DNA of 64,000 nt, from positions 1,860,001 through 1,924,000 of the forward strand of contig NZ_CP042906.1 of NCBI RefSeq assembly GCF_008728855.1, in the 5' to 3' direction. The translations under genes and the position numbers were made by a program. The notes below the pieces were generated by a model. The model searched no databases. It saw only the letters and a list, made by a program, of their open reading frames with translations, and had not been told where the DNA came from. This stretch comes from Hypericibacter terrae (GTDB taxonomy: Bacteria; Pseudomonadota; Alphaproteobacteria; Dongiales; Dongiaceae). Position 1 is the first letter of the stretch; each line of letters starts with the position of its first letter. Shown piece after piece: positions 34,106 through 42,362 of this stretch.

Positions 34106-34996
34106 ATGAAGAAGGCTCCGGTCGTCACCCAGCTTGCCTCCGGCCTCGGCTGGCCCGAAGGCCCCGCGCCGCTGCCCGACGGCCGCATCCTGTTCGTCGA
34201 AAGCTATCGCAGCCAGATCTCGGTCTGGACGCCGGGCGCCGGGGTCGGACGGTTCGCCGATGTCGGCGGCGGGCCCAATGCGGTTCTCGCCGCACCGGAC
34301 GGCTATCTCTATGTGACGCAGAATGGCGGCAAGATCGGACCCTGGCGCGCGGCCCAGCAGCGCCCGCCCTCGATCCAGCGCATCACGCCCCAGGGCAAAG
34401 TGGAGATTCTCGCCACGCAGGTGGAGGGGCATAAACTGCTGGCGCCCAACGACCTCGCCTTCGGCCCCGATGGCTGGCTCTATTTCACCGATCCGGGCGG
34501 GGCCTATGATCCCGTCGGCAAGTCGAATGTCGGCTTCATCTGCGCATTGAAACCGGACGGCACCGGTGTCCTGCTCGAGGAATTGCCGCCGGTCTTCCCC
34601 AACGGCATCTGCGTCGACCGCGATGGCAGCCTGGTCTGGGTCGAATCCTACAGCCGCGCCGTGAAGCGCCGCAGCCCCGCCGGCAAGGTGACCGAGCTTT
34701 GTATCCTGCCGCCGCCGGCCGTGCCCGACGGGTTCAAGATCGCGGCCAATGGCGATCTCTATGTCACGGGCGTCGATTGCGGCGGCATCGACATCGCGCG
34801 CAAGGACGGCAGCTATGTCGAGCGCATGATGATCGGCCTGATTCCGACCAACTGCGCCTTCGTCGGCAGCACGCTCTATGTCACCGATGGCGGCAAGCCC
34901 GGATTGACCACGGCGCCCTCGATGGGCGGCGCGCTCTGGCGTGTCGAGCTCGACGGTGTCGAAGGATTGCCGCTATTCCCGGGTCATATCGGTTGA
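34106..34996 (+). CDS. SMP-30/gluconolactonase-family hydrolase
   Basis: A six-bladed beta-propeller protein of 296 residues. Metal-binding residues of the family are visible in WPEGPAPLPDG (glutamate near the start), APNDLAFGPDGWLYFTD and NGICVDRDGSLVWV. It likely opens a lactone formed in the pathway with help of a divalent metal. It is the last plus-strand gene of the operon, 43 bases after the reductase gene, and faces the convergent kinase gene. The specific lactone is unknown. Confidence 0.82.
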   Translation: MKKAPVVTQLASGLGWPEGPAPLPDGRILFVESYRSQISVWTPGAGVGRFADVGGGPNAVLAAPDGYLYVTQNGGKIGPWRAAQQRPPSIQRITPQGKVEILATQVEGHKLLAPNDLAFGPDGWLYFTDPGGAYDPVGKSNVGFICALKPDGTGVLLEELPPVFPNGICVDRDGSLVWVESYSRAVKRRSPAGKVTELCILPPPAVPDGFKIAANGDLYVTGVDCGGIDIARKDGSYVERMMIGLIPTNCAFVGSTLYVTDGGKPGLTTAPSMGGALWRVELDGVEGLPLFPGHIG

Positions 34997-35012
34997 GGCG
35001 AGGCCGGGCGGG

Positions 35013-36044
35013 CTACCGGAAGCGCTGAAGCCAGCGGTTCCGGACCTCGAGGAGCGTCGCAACCGGTTCGGCGATCAAAGGCCGCGCCACCGACCGCACG
35101 AACTCGCGGTCCTTGTCCTGGGTGATGTATTCCGCGGGCGACTTGCCGTCGACGCGCGCCAGCAGCAGCCCCGGCAGCAGCGCCGCGCAGCGTCGTTCGA
35201 AGCCGGGCGGATCCTCCCAGACGATCCGTCCGCGATAGGCCATGACCATGCGTTCGAAGGACTGGGCCAGGCGGTCGACGCCGCCCGGCACCGGAATGCA
35301 TTTCAGCAGCAGGTGGTTGAGGCAGAAGGCGAGGTCGAAGGCCGGGTCGCCATACCAGGCGCATTCCGCGTCGAGGAAGATCGGACCCTTCGGGCCGATC
35401 AGGATGTTCTTCGGGCTGATATCGCCATGGGCTAGGGCGAGCCTGGTCGCGGCCGTGGTGGCGACCAGCTTCTCGATCTGCGGCATCAGGTCGGCATGGA
35501 CCCGCCCCGTCGCCTCGAGATAGGGCTCGAGCCGGATGGCATGGAAGCTGGCATCGGTGGCGAAATCGGCGGCGGTTTTGGGATCGCCCGCGGTGGCGGC
35601 GTGGATCGCGGCCAGCTTCTCGCCCACCAGGCCGGCGAAGGCGGGATCGACCTTGCCGTCCAGCAGATTTCGCTTCCAGAGCGGGTTCGCTTCGGGCTCG
35701 AGAAAGGCCATCGCGAACATCTGCGCGGCCTCGTCATGCCCCACCAGCGGCGGTACCGCGTCGGGCAGGATCTTCGCCACCCGCTGGAACCAGGCATATT
35801 CGAAATGATTGCGCTCGACGGGCGCTCGCCAGTCGGCGGCGACGCGCAAGGCGGGCAGGGCCCGCTTGATGCACAGCCGGCGGCCCTTGGCCTCGACGAA
35901 CCAGATATCGGAGGAGACGCCGCCGGTGAGCGGAAAGGCCCGGTCGGGCTTCGCGCCGAATCCGAGCCGCTCCATGAAGCGACGCATGGTCTCCGGAAAT
36001 TCCGGGTTTGCCCCGCTGGTCTCGACAGGAGCCTGGGAGGTCAT
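35013..36044 (-). CDS. APH-family phosphotransferase (kinase), substrate unknown
   Basis: A cytoplasmic kinase-fold protein of 343 residues. It carries the catalytic loop HGDISPKNILIG (Brenner-type HxDxxxxN) and the metal-binding FLDAECAWYGDPAFDLA, as in choline, methylthioribose and aminoglycoside kinases. The ATG at 36044 lies 22 bases after the enolase-like gene, in the same operon as a D-2-hydroxyacid dehydrogenase. This context suggests phosphorylation of a small hydroxy acid such as glycerate; that is inference only. It is not a recognised glycerate kinase family. Confidence 0.8.
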   Translation of the reverse strand: MTSQAPVETSGANPEFPETMRRFMERLGFGAKPDRAFPLTGGVSSDIWFVEAKGRRLCIKRALPALRVAADWRAPVERNHFEYAWFQRVAKILPDAVPPLVGHDEAAQMFAMAFLEPEANPLWKRNLLDGKVDPAFAGLVGEKLAAIHAATAGDPKTAADFATDASFHAIRLEPYLEATGRVHADLMPQIEKLVATTAATRLALAHGDISPKNILIGPKGPIFLDAECAWYGDPAFDLAFCLNHLLLKCIPVPGGVDRLAQSFERMVMAYRGRIVWEDPPGFERRCAALLPGLLLARVDGKSPAEYITQDKDREFVRSVARPLIAEPVATLLEVRNRWLQRFR

Positions 36045-36066
36045 CGAACTCTCGACATGCGCAAGG

Positions 36067-37389
36067 TCAGGCGATCGCGGCCCGGGCCGCGGGCCTCCGG
36101 GCCTCGCCGGCGAGGAACCGCGTGCCGGCATAGCCGACTTCGGAATCCTCGGCGATGCGCAGGAGCTGATTGTATTTCTCCAGCCGCTCCATGTTCCGGA
36201 CCGAGCCGATCTTGATCTGGCCGCCGAGCGCGCCCACGGCCAGATCGGCGATGAAGCTGTCGGCGGTCTCGCCCGAGCGGGCGGAGATCACCGTGGCGTA
36301 GCCGGCGCGATGCGAGGTCACGATCGCCTCCAGGGTGCCGCTCAGCGTGCCGTTCTGGTTGACCTTGATCAGGCTGCTGTTGGCGGCGCCGATCTCGATG
36401 CCGCGGCGGATGCGCGCCGGATTGGTGCTGAAGAGATCGTCGCCCACGACCTGGATATGGCGCAGCCTCTTGGTCAACTCGGGCCAATGACCCCAGTCCT
36501 CGTCATGCAGCCCATCCTCGACCGAGACGATCGGGAACTGCCGCACCCAGCGCTCGACGGTCTCGATCATCTGGGCGCTCGAATAGTCGCGCTCCTCGCG
36601 GGCGAGATGATAGCGCCCGTCGGCGCCCACCAGCGCGGTGGCGGCGACGTCGATGGCGATGCCGATATCCTGGCCTGGCTTGAAGCCGGCCCGCTCGATC
36701 GCCTCGACCATCAGCGCGAGCGCGATCTCGGCGGAGCGGCAGCCGGGGCTGAGGCCACCCTCGTCGGCCAGCAGGACGGGCGCGCCATGGCGCTGCACCA
36801 CGCCTTCGGCGGCGTCGCGCACCTTGACGATCGCATGCAGCGCCGAGGCGTAATCCGTCGCCGAGAGCGGGATCGCGAGGAAATCCTGGAGATCCATGCC
36901 GCGTCCGGCATGGAGGCCGCCGCTGAAGATATTGACCATCGGCAGCGGCAGCATCGGCGTCTTGGTGCCGGTCAGATCGGCGATCCGGCGATAGAGCGGC
37001 TGTCTCCTGGCATTGGCCACGGCGCGGCAGGCGGCGAGCGAGACCGCCAGGATCGCGTTGGCGCCCAGCCGCTCGAGCTGTGCCGTCCCGTCGAGCTCTC
37101 GCATGCGGCGATCGAGCCCGGCCTGATCCTCGGCATCCAGGCCCGTGACGGCAGTTGCGATCTCACCCTTCAGATTGCCGACGGCGCGATTCACGCCCCG
37201 GCCGAAATAATAATTCGCGTCGGCGTCCCGCAATTCATGGGCCTCGGCCTGGCTGGTGGAGGCGCCGGACGGCACGGAAGCGCGCCCGATGGCACCGCCG
37301 CGAAGCTCGACATCGGCCTCGACCGTGGGGCGGCCGCGCGAATCGAGGATCTGGCGCCCCTTGATTGCGACGATGGTCGTCTCTGCCAT
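36067..37389 (-). CDS. Enolase paralogue (phosphopyruvate hydratase family)
   Basis: A protein of 440 residues aligned over its whole length with enolase: ILDSRGRPTVEADV, DEGGLSPG, SVEDGLHDEDW, VGDDLFSTN, LIKVNQNGTLSGTLEA, and GQIKIGSVRNMERLEKYNQL. Several otherwise invariant spots are changed: PSGASTGxxEA reads PSGASTSQAEA, NGGxHADN reads SGGLHAGRG, and the catalytic-site glutamate of DIQEF is an aspartate in DLQDF. The key lysines and metal acids remain. It is probably a specialised paralogue of the glycolytic enzyme working in a small catabolic operon. The ATG at 37389 is preceded by AGAGGA. Confidence 0.88.
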   Translation of the reverse strand: MAETTIVAIKGRQILDSRGRPTVEADVELRGGAIGRASVPSGASTSQAEAHELRDADANYYFGRGVNRAVGNLKGEIATAVTGLDAEDQAGLDRRMRELDGTAQLERLGANAILAVSLAACRAVANARRQPLYRRIADLTGTKTPMLPLPMVNIFSGGLHAGRGMDLQDFLAIPLSATDYASALHAIVKVRDAAEGVVQRHGAPVLLADEGGLSPGCRSAEIALALMVEAIERAGFKPGQDIGIAIDVAATALVGADGRYHLAREERDYSSAQMIETVERWVRQFPIVSVEDGLHDEDWGHWPELTKRLRHIQVVGDDLFSTNPARIRRGIEIGAANSSLIKVNQNGTLSGTLEAIVTSHRAGYATVISARSGETADSFIADLAVGALGGQIKIGSVRNMERLEKYNQLLRIAEDSEVGYAGTRFLAGEARRPAARAAIA

Positions 37390-37447
37390 CACGTCCTCTT
37401 GCTGCGAGTCATCTTCGTCGTCGTTACGCCCTGCGGATTCCGTATCC

Positions 37448-38407
37448 TCAAGGGGGCGGGCAGGGATGGTGCGGCTTCTGGCCGGTCAGGACGCGCACGA
37501 CCTCTTCCGCTGACCGCCGCCGCAGCTCCAGCACCGAGGCGGTCGAGGCGAAGGCGATATGGGGCGTGGCGATGACCTTGGGATTGCCGATCAAGGCGCG
37601 GGGCGGGTTGGGCTCGCCTTCGACCACGTCGAGGGCGGCGGCGCCCAACGGTCCTTTCTCCAGCGCTTGCAGCAGCGCGTCATTGTCGACGAGGCCGCCG
37701 CGGCTGACATTGATGAGCAGACTGCCGGGCTTCATGCGCTGCAGCGACCGGGCATCGATGAAGTTGCGGGTCTCCGGCGTGAGCGGGAGATGCAGGACGA
37801 CCACGTCGCTCTCGGAGAGCAGCCTTTTGGCGTCGACGCCGGTCATGCCCTCCGGGAATCCGCCGCTCGGCGGATATTTGTCATAGACCAGGAGGCGCGA
37901 GCCGAAGGGCTGCATCTTGGCGGCCGTGCGCCGGCCGATGCGCCCGAAACCGGCGATTCCGACCGTCAGGTCGCGCACGCGCCGCAGTCTGGCGCCGGCG
38001 GCATCCCATTGACCGCCCTTGACCTCGCGATCGAAGGAAACGATGCCGCGCGCCCAGGCGAGCAGCATGCCGACCGCATGGTCCGATACTTCCTCGACGC
38101 AGTAGTCGGGGACATTGGTCACGACGGCGCCGCGCGCCGCCGCCGCCGCCCTGTCGATATTGTCGAGGCCGACGCCGATGCGCTGGACGATCTTGAGATC
38201 GGGGCAGGCTTCGATGGCGGGTGCTGTGACCTCGGCCCAGCAGGTCATGATCGCGAGGGGGCGGTTCTGCCGGGCGAGCTCGACGATGGCCGCCTGGGGC
38301 GAGGCCTTCGCCGGCCCGATCGCCAGGGAGAAGCCCGCGCCCTCGATCACGCTGCGCTCGACCTCGGGATCCGGCCAGGCATAGTCGGTGAGAAGAACCT
38401 GCTTCAT
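37448..38407 (-). CDS. D-2-hydroxyacid dehydrogenase (CtBP/GyaR-like)
   Basis: An NAD(P)H-dependent dehydrogenase of 319 residues. It shows the Rossmann motif GIAGFGRIGRRTAAKMQPFG, the catalytic arginine in NVSRGGLVD, the glutamate in DVVEGEPNPP and the histidine in ATPHIAFAS. Likely reactions are reduction of hydroxypyruvate or glyoxylate, or oxidation of a D-hydroxy acid. Its ATG overlaps the lacI stop codon (ATGA), so it is translated with the regulator. Next in the operon is the enolase paralogue. Confidence 0.9.
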   Translation of the reverse strand: MKQVLLTDYAWPDPEVERSVIEGAGFSLAIGPAKASPQAAIVELARQNRPLAIMTCWAEVTAPAIEACPDLKIVQRIGVGLDNIDRAAAAARGAVVTNVPDYCVEEVSDHAVGMLLAWARGIVSFDREVKGGQWDAAGARLRRVRDLTVGIAGFGRIGRRTAAKMQPFGSRLLVYDKYPPSGGFPEGMTGVDAKRLLSESDVVVLHLPLTPETRNFIDARSLQRMKPGSLLINVSRGGLVDNDALLQALEKGPLGAAALDVVEGEPNPPRALIGNPKVIATPHIAFASTASVLELRRRSAEEVVRVLTGQKPHHPCPPP

Positions 38408-39465
38408 CGCCGGGCGCTCTTCACCGGCTTGAGCGCGACGCGCAAGGGCGCGCTGCTGCCGCGGATGTTGAGCACCGGCTCGAAGGGCGTGCTCGATCCC
38501 GCGCTCTCGGGCCCGCGCTGCTGGATCTGCCGGAACAGCAGCAGGGCCGCCGTGGCCGCCATGTCGGCAACCGGCAGCGCCACCGCGGTGATGGGAGGCT
38601 GCCAGACCCGGAACCAGTCGAGATCGCTATAGGCCACGAGCGACAGATCCTCGGGGACCGAGAGCCGCAGCGCATTGACCCCTTCGAGCACGCCCAGCAT
38701 CAGACGCGGGCTCGCCACCACGATGGCGGTCGGCGGCGTCGGCAAGCCGCACAGCTCGACCAGGGCCTCATGCCCGAACTCGGGCCGCGGCGCGCCCAGC
38801 CGCATCAGCCCGGCATTGACCTTGAGCCGCGCATCGCCATAGGCGTGGCGATAACCGTCGGCGCGCGCGCGGCCGGTGCTGAGCTGCTCGGTCACGCCGA
38901 CATAGCCGATCCGCCGATGGCCCAGCCCCAGCAGATGCTCGGTCGCCTTGTAGATGCCGAGCACGTCGTCCGCGCGCACCGTGTGGCCGGCGATGCCGGG
39001 GTGGCGGCGCAGGAACTGCACGGTCGGGAGCTGCTTGAGCATCTGCACGGTGTCGCGCCGCGGGCTCGCGGTCGCGGCCACCAGCACGCCGGCGACGCGC
39101 GCCTCGCGCAGGGCCTGGACCTGTTGCAGCTCCTTCTCGGGATCGTCTTCCGACACGGCAAGGACGAGCTGGTAGCCCTCGCGCGCGCAGGAGTCGGCCA
39201 TGATCTTGGCGGCCGCGTTGTAGAATTCATTCTGCACATCGGGGACGATGAGGCCGACCAGCCGGCTGGCGCCCGAGCGCATCATGCGGGCGCCGGAATT
39301 GGCGGCATAGCCCAGCTCCTGCGCGGCGCGGCGCACCTTCGCCTTGGTCTCGGGATTGATATGCGGATGGTCGTTGAGCGCGCGCGAGACGGTGGAGTGG
39401 GCAATGCCGAGCGCCGCGGCAATGTCCTTGATCGTCACCTCTCCGGATTTGCGCAAACCAGCCAT
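38404..39465 (-). CDS. LacI-family transcriptional regulator
   Basis: A repressor of 353 residues with an N-terminal helix-turn-helix and hinge (VTIKDIAAALGIAHSTVSRA, then GARMMRSGASRLVGLIVPD) and a periplasmic-binding-protein-like sensor domain. The ATG at 39465 is chosen because it places the helix-turn-helix at residues 10-30; the open frame upstream is not conserved. It is the first gene of the operon with the dehydrogenase, enolase paralogue and kinase, and two matching palindromes lie upstream, so it likely controls itself and these enzymes. The effector is probably a sugar acid or related metabolite. Confidence 0.9.
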   Translation of the reverse strand: MAGLRKSGEVTIKDIAAALGIAHSTVSRALNDHPHINPETKAKVRRAAQELGYAANSGARMMRSGASRLVGLIVPDVQNEFYNAAAKIMADSCAREGYQLVLAVSEDDPEKELQQVQALREARVAGVLVAATASPRRDTVQMLKQLPTVQFLRRHPGIAGHTVRADDVLGIYKATEHLLGLGHRRIGYVGVTEQLSTGRARADGYRHAYGDARLKVNAGLMRLGAPRPEFGHEALVELCGLPTPPTAIVVASPRLMLGVLEGVNALRLSVPEDLSLVAYSDLDWFRVWQPPITAVALPVADMAATAALLLFRQIQQRGPESAGSSTPFEPVLNIRGSSAPLRVALKPVKSARR

Positions 39466-39494
39466 GCGGCCTTTCCCCAATCGCGGCGCATGGT

Positions 39495-39508
39495 TGCACA
39501 CGTGTGCA
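39495..39508. promoter_or_regulatory. Palindromic LacI-type operator, proximal
   Basis: TGCACACGTGTGCA is a perfect 14-base palindrome 30 bases upstream of the lacI start, with the central CG step usual for LacI-family sites. A near copy lies 157 bases away at 39652-39665. Confidence 0.72.
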
Positions 39509-39651
39509 GCAATCACAAGGATTACCGCAGCCGTTCCGCGACCGGAGGCGGTTCGGAACTGCGGAATTGTGCTGTTATTTAGTGATATTCCATATCGAAA
39601 ATTGCTGCGCTGCGAGATTCGTCGTCGAAGGCCGCTGCCGTGACTTTGCGC

Positions 39652-39665
39652 TGGACACGTGTGCA
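39652..39665. promoter_or_regulatory. Palindromic LacI-type operator, distal
   Basis: TGGACACGTGTGCA differs from the proximal palindrome at one position and is nearer to the divergent gene at 39760. The pair could support DNA looping and control in both directions. The remaining bases of the gap 39466-39759 show no gene. Confidence 0.65.
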
Positions 39666-39759
39666 TGACCGGTGCAATAAACCATCGGACTGACGGGCAA
39701 GACGGCGTCAAGCCGCGGCTCCGCCTGGATCGGGGCGCCCGAGGGAGGATCCTGAACGG

Positions 39760-40194
39760 ATGCACACGCTATCGGTTTGTCGGACCTGTCCGCGCGGAGG
39801 CGCTCCCGAAATGGAGCTGCGCCGGAATTTGCGCGAACGGCTCGCCGACGCGGACACGACACAGGAATGGCAGCTGCTGCTGGTCGAATGTGTCGGCGGC
39901 TGCCCGAAGCCCTGTGCGGTCGCGTTCGATGCACCTGGAAAATGGCGGATTCGTTTCAGCACCCTGACGGCGGACCATGCCGAGGACGTCGTCGCGGCAT
40001 TGCAGCTTTATGAAGGTTCCGCCGACGGCTATCTCGCGGAGGAGGCGCTGCCGCCCGGTTTGCGGGGCCGTATCTCCGCGCGCTCGCCGACGTTTGCCAA
40101 TCCCAAGACCTTGCCGTCAACCGGGCTGCCTTCACCATTTGCCGGCGGTGTCGCGCCGTCGCTGCATCCCGTTCCATGCAAGTCTGTCGCTTAA
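39760..40194 (+). CDS. DUF1636-type small cysteine-rich protein
   Basis: A protein of 144 residues with CRTC near the N-terminus and ECVGGCPKPCAVAF in the middle, the cysteine pattern of DUF1636 proteins, which look like a thioredoxin-fold metal- or [2Fe-2S]-binding protein. The C-terminal 50 residues are low in conservation and proline-rich. GGAGGAT lies 10 bases upstream of the ATG. It is divergent from lacI and leads the amidohydrolase genes. The function is not established; binding of iron or another metal is inferred from the cysteines. Confidence 0.72.
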   Translation: MHTLSVCRTCPRGGAPEMELRRNLRERLADADTTQEWQLLLVECVGGCPKPCAVAFDAPGKWRIRFSTLTADHAEDVVAALQLYEGSADGYLAEEALPPGLRGRISARSPTFANPKTLPSTGLPSPFAGGVAPSLHPVPCKSVA

Positions 40195-40212
40195 GGGGAG
40201 GAAACAAGAACC

Positions 40213-41502
40213 ATGAAACCGCAGCTTTTCACGAACGTCCGCATCTTCGACGGTGAGGGAACCCAACCTTTCCCGGGCGAGGTCCTGCTCGAAGGCAACC
40301 GCATCAAGACCGTCGCCAAAGGCGGCGGAATCGCGCGCGACGGCGTCGAGGTCATCGATGGCGGCGGCAACACGCTGATGCCGGGCCTGACCGAGGCCCA
40401 TTCGCACATCACCTTCACCAATATCGGGAAGCTGAAGGAGCTGGGCGACATCCCGCAGGAAGAGCATCTGCTTCTCGGGCTCGAGTTCGCCAAGCTGCTG
40501 CTCGATTCCGGCTTCACCAGCCTCTATTCGGCGGCGTCGGCCAAGCTGCGCACCGAGGTCGTGATCCGCAACGCCATCAATGCCGGCCGCTATCCGGGAC
40601 CCCGCCTCCGTGCGGCCTCTCCCGAGATCACCGCGACCGGCGGCCTCGGCGACGAGCGCCAGGACCATATGTATCACACCGGCATCGAGCTCATTGCCGA
40701 TGGGGCCGACGCCGTGCGCACGACGGTGCGCCGTTGCATCCGCGAGGGTGTCGATACGATCAAGATCAATATCTCGGGCGATAATTTCGTGCGCCGCAAG
40801 TTCGGCCGCGAATGCTCCTACACCGACGCCGAGGTGCAGGCGGCGGCCGAGGAAGCGCATGCGCGCGGGGTCTTCCTGGCCTGCCATGCGCGTGCCAACG
40901 GCGCCGTGAAACTGGCGCTGAAGTATAATTTTCGCGTCATCTATCATTGCGACTTCATTGAAGGCGAGACTTACGATCTGCTGGAGGCGGCGAAGGACGA
41001 CGTCTTCCTCGCGCCTGCGATCGGCATCATCTACACCACCGCCTACGAGGCGGAGCCCTGGGGCATCAACAAGGCCGTCGCCGACCACATGGAGATGTAC
41101 ACCATGCTGGAGAACTGCTCGAAGACCTATGGCGAGCTGCGCAAGCGCGGCATGCGCATCCTGCCGGGCGGCGACTATGGCTTCGCCTGGAACCCGCTCG
41201 GCACCAATGCCCGCGACCTCGAGCATTTTGTCAACATCATCGGCTACACCCCGGCCGAGGCGCTGAGCGCCGCCACCAAGCTCGGCGGCCAGATCATGGA
41301 TATGCCGGATCTGGGGCTGGTCAAGGAAGGCTATCTCGCCGACCTGCTGCTGGTGCGCGGCAATCCGGCCGAGAACGTCAAGATCCTGCAGGATCGCGAC
41401 AATCTGATCATGATCATGAAGGACGGCGCCTATCACAAGCGGCCGGGGGCGGCCGCGGAGACAGTCCAGCGGGCCAAGCAGGTTGTCTCGGTCTGGGAAT
41501 AG
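40213..41502 (+). CDS. Amidohydrolase-superfamily hydrolase (imidazolonepropionase-like)
   Basis: A metal-dependent hydrolase of 429 residues. The metal site is visible as TEAHSHITF (HxH), the probable carbamylated lysine in IKINISG, histidines in FLACHARANG and VIYHCDF, and the aspartate in LPGGDYGF. The C-terminal end (ADLLLVRGNP) is typical of the family. It likely hydrolyses an amide or cyclic amide in the cytoplasm; no signal peptide is seen. GGGGAGGAA lies before the ATG at 40213. Confidence 0.87.
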   Translation: MKPQLFTNVRIFDGEGTQPFPGEVLLEGNRIKTVAKGGGIARDGVEVIDGGGNTLMPGLTEAHSHITFTNIGKLKELGDIPQEEHLLLGLEFAKLLLDSGFTSLYSAASAKLRTEVVIRNAINAGRYPGPRLRAASPEITATGGLGDERQDHMYHTGIELIADGADAVRTTVRRCIREGVDTIKINISGDNFVRRKFGRECSYTDAEVQAAAEEAHARGVFLACHARANGAVKLALKYNFRVIYHCDFIEGETYDLLEAAKDDVFLAPAIGIIYTTAYEAEPWGINKAVADHMEMYTMLENCSKTYGELRKRGMRILPGGDYGFAWNPLGTNARDLEHFVNIIGYTPAEALSAATKLGGQIMDMPDLGLVKEGYLADLLLVRGNPAENVKILQDRDNLIMIMKDGAYHKRPGAAAETVQRAKQVVSVWE

Positions 41503-41517
41503 GTAACGACGAATCCA

Positions 41518-41549
41518 CAGCGGGCCTCGGGATCACCCGGGGCCCGCTG
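41518..41549 (+). terminator. Strong hairpin after the amidohydrolase gene
   Basis: A 14-bp stem with one G-U pair (CAGCGGGCCTCGGG / CCCGGGGCCCGCTG) and a four-base loop is followed by ACTCATTTCTG. The U-tract is weak, so it may be a partial terminator or an mRNA-stabilising hairpin between the amidohydrolase and the hydrolase genes. Confidence 0.55.
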
Positions 41550-41581
41550 ACTCATTTCTGAATCAAGGAAGGGCATTGAAT

Positions 41582-42349
41582 ATGGCGATCGGCAGCACGG
41601 TTGAAGTTGCAGGCACGGGCGATCCCGTCATCCTGGTCCATGGTCTGGGCGGCACCGGTAATGTCTGGGCGCCGCAGGTCGGGATCCTGACCCGGTTCTT
41701 CACCACGGTGCGCCAGGACCTGGCGGGCTCGGGCCGCGCCAAGCCCCATGGACCGGTCACGACGCAGAGCCTGGTCGACGACATCTTCGCGACCATGGCC
41801 GAGCTCAAGATCGAATCCGCGCATTTCGTCGGCCATTCCTACGGCACCGTGCTGTGCCAGCATCTGGCGGCAAAGAATCCGGGCAAGGTCCGCAGCCTGG
41901 CGCTGTTCGGTCCGATCCGGGCGCCGGCCGATCCGATGCGCCAGGCCCTGAAGGATCGCGCCGCCAAGGCGCGCGCCGAGGGCATGACGGCGATCGCCGA
42001 CATCACGGTGCAGATGGGAACCTCGGCCTCGACCAAGGCGCATCGGCCCGAGGTGGCCGGCTTCATCCGCGAGCTGGTGATGCGCCAGGATCCGGAAGGC
42101 TATGCCCAGACCTGCGAGGCCGTCGCCGGCACGCAGGCCGCCGATCTCTCGGGCCTGCGCTGCCCGTCGGTGATCGTGACGGGCGACGAGGACGCGACCT
42201 CGCCGCCGGCGGCGGCCAAGACCGTGGCCGACGCGCTCGCGGGCTCGAAATTCCATGTGCTCGGCCGTTGCGGCCACTGGACTCCGCTGGAGCGTGCCGA
42301 GGCCGTGAGCGAAGCCATCTTCAACCTGCTCTACTCCCGAGCCAGCTGA
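41582..42349 (+). CDS. Alpha/beta hydrolase (enol-lactonase-like)
   Basis: A cytoplasmic hydrolase of 255 residues with the oxyanion motif LVHGLGGT, the nucleophile elbow GHSYG, the acid in GDEDATSPP and the histidine in GRCGHWTPLE. The overall sequence resembles 3-oxoadipate enol-lactonase and meta-cleavage hydrolases. The ATG at 41582 is preceded by AAGGAAGGG; a TTG six bases earlier is also in frame. It is followed after 13 bases by a second hydrolase gene and probably shares its transcript. Confidence 0.85.
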   Translation: MAIGSTVEVAGTGDPVILVHGLGGTGNVWAPQVGILTRFFTTVRQDLAGSGRAKPHGPVTTQSLVDDIFATMAELKIESAHFVGHSYGTVLCQHLAAKNPGKVRSLALFGPIRAPADPMRQALKDRAAKARAEGMTAIADITVQMGTSASTKAHRPEVAGFIRELVMRQDPEGYAQTCEAVAGTQAADLSGLRCPSVIVTGDEDATSPPAAAKTVADALAGSKFHVLGRCGHWTPLERAEAVSEAIFNLLYSRAS

Positions 42350-42362
42350 GGAGCGACCGTCC

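Noticed and set aside
35013-36044. Kinase as an aminoglycoside resistance gene
   Set aside because: The APH fold is shared by many metabolic kinases, and the operon context (dehydrogenase, enolase paralogue, LacI regulator) points to metabolism.
39587-39599. ATTCCATATCGAA as a third MarR operator
   Set aside because: It matches only part of the two good sites and one half is changed; without a scan it cannot be told from chance in this AT-rich gap.
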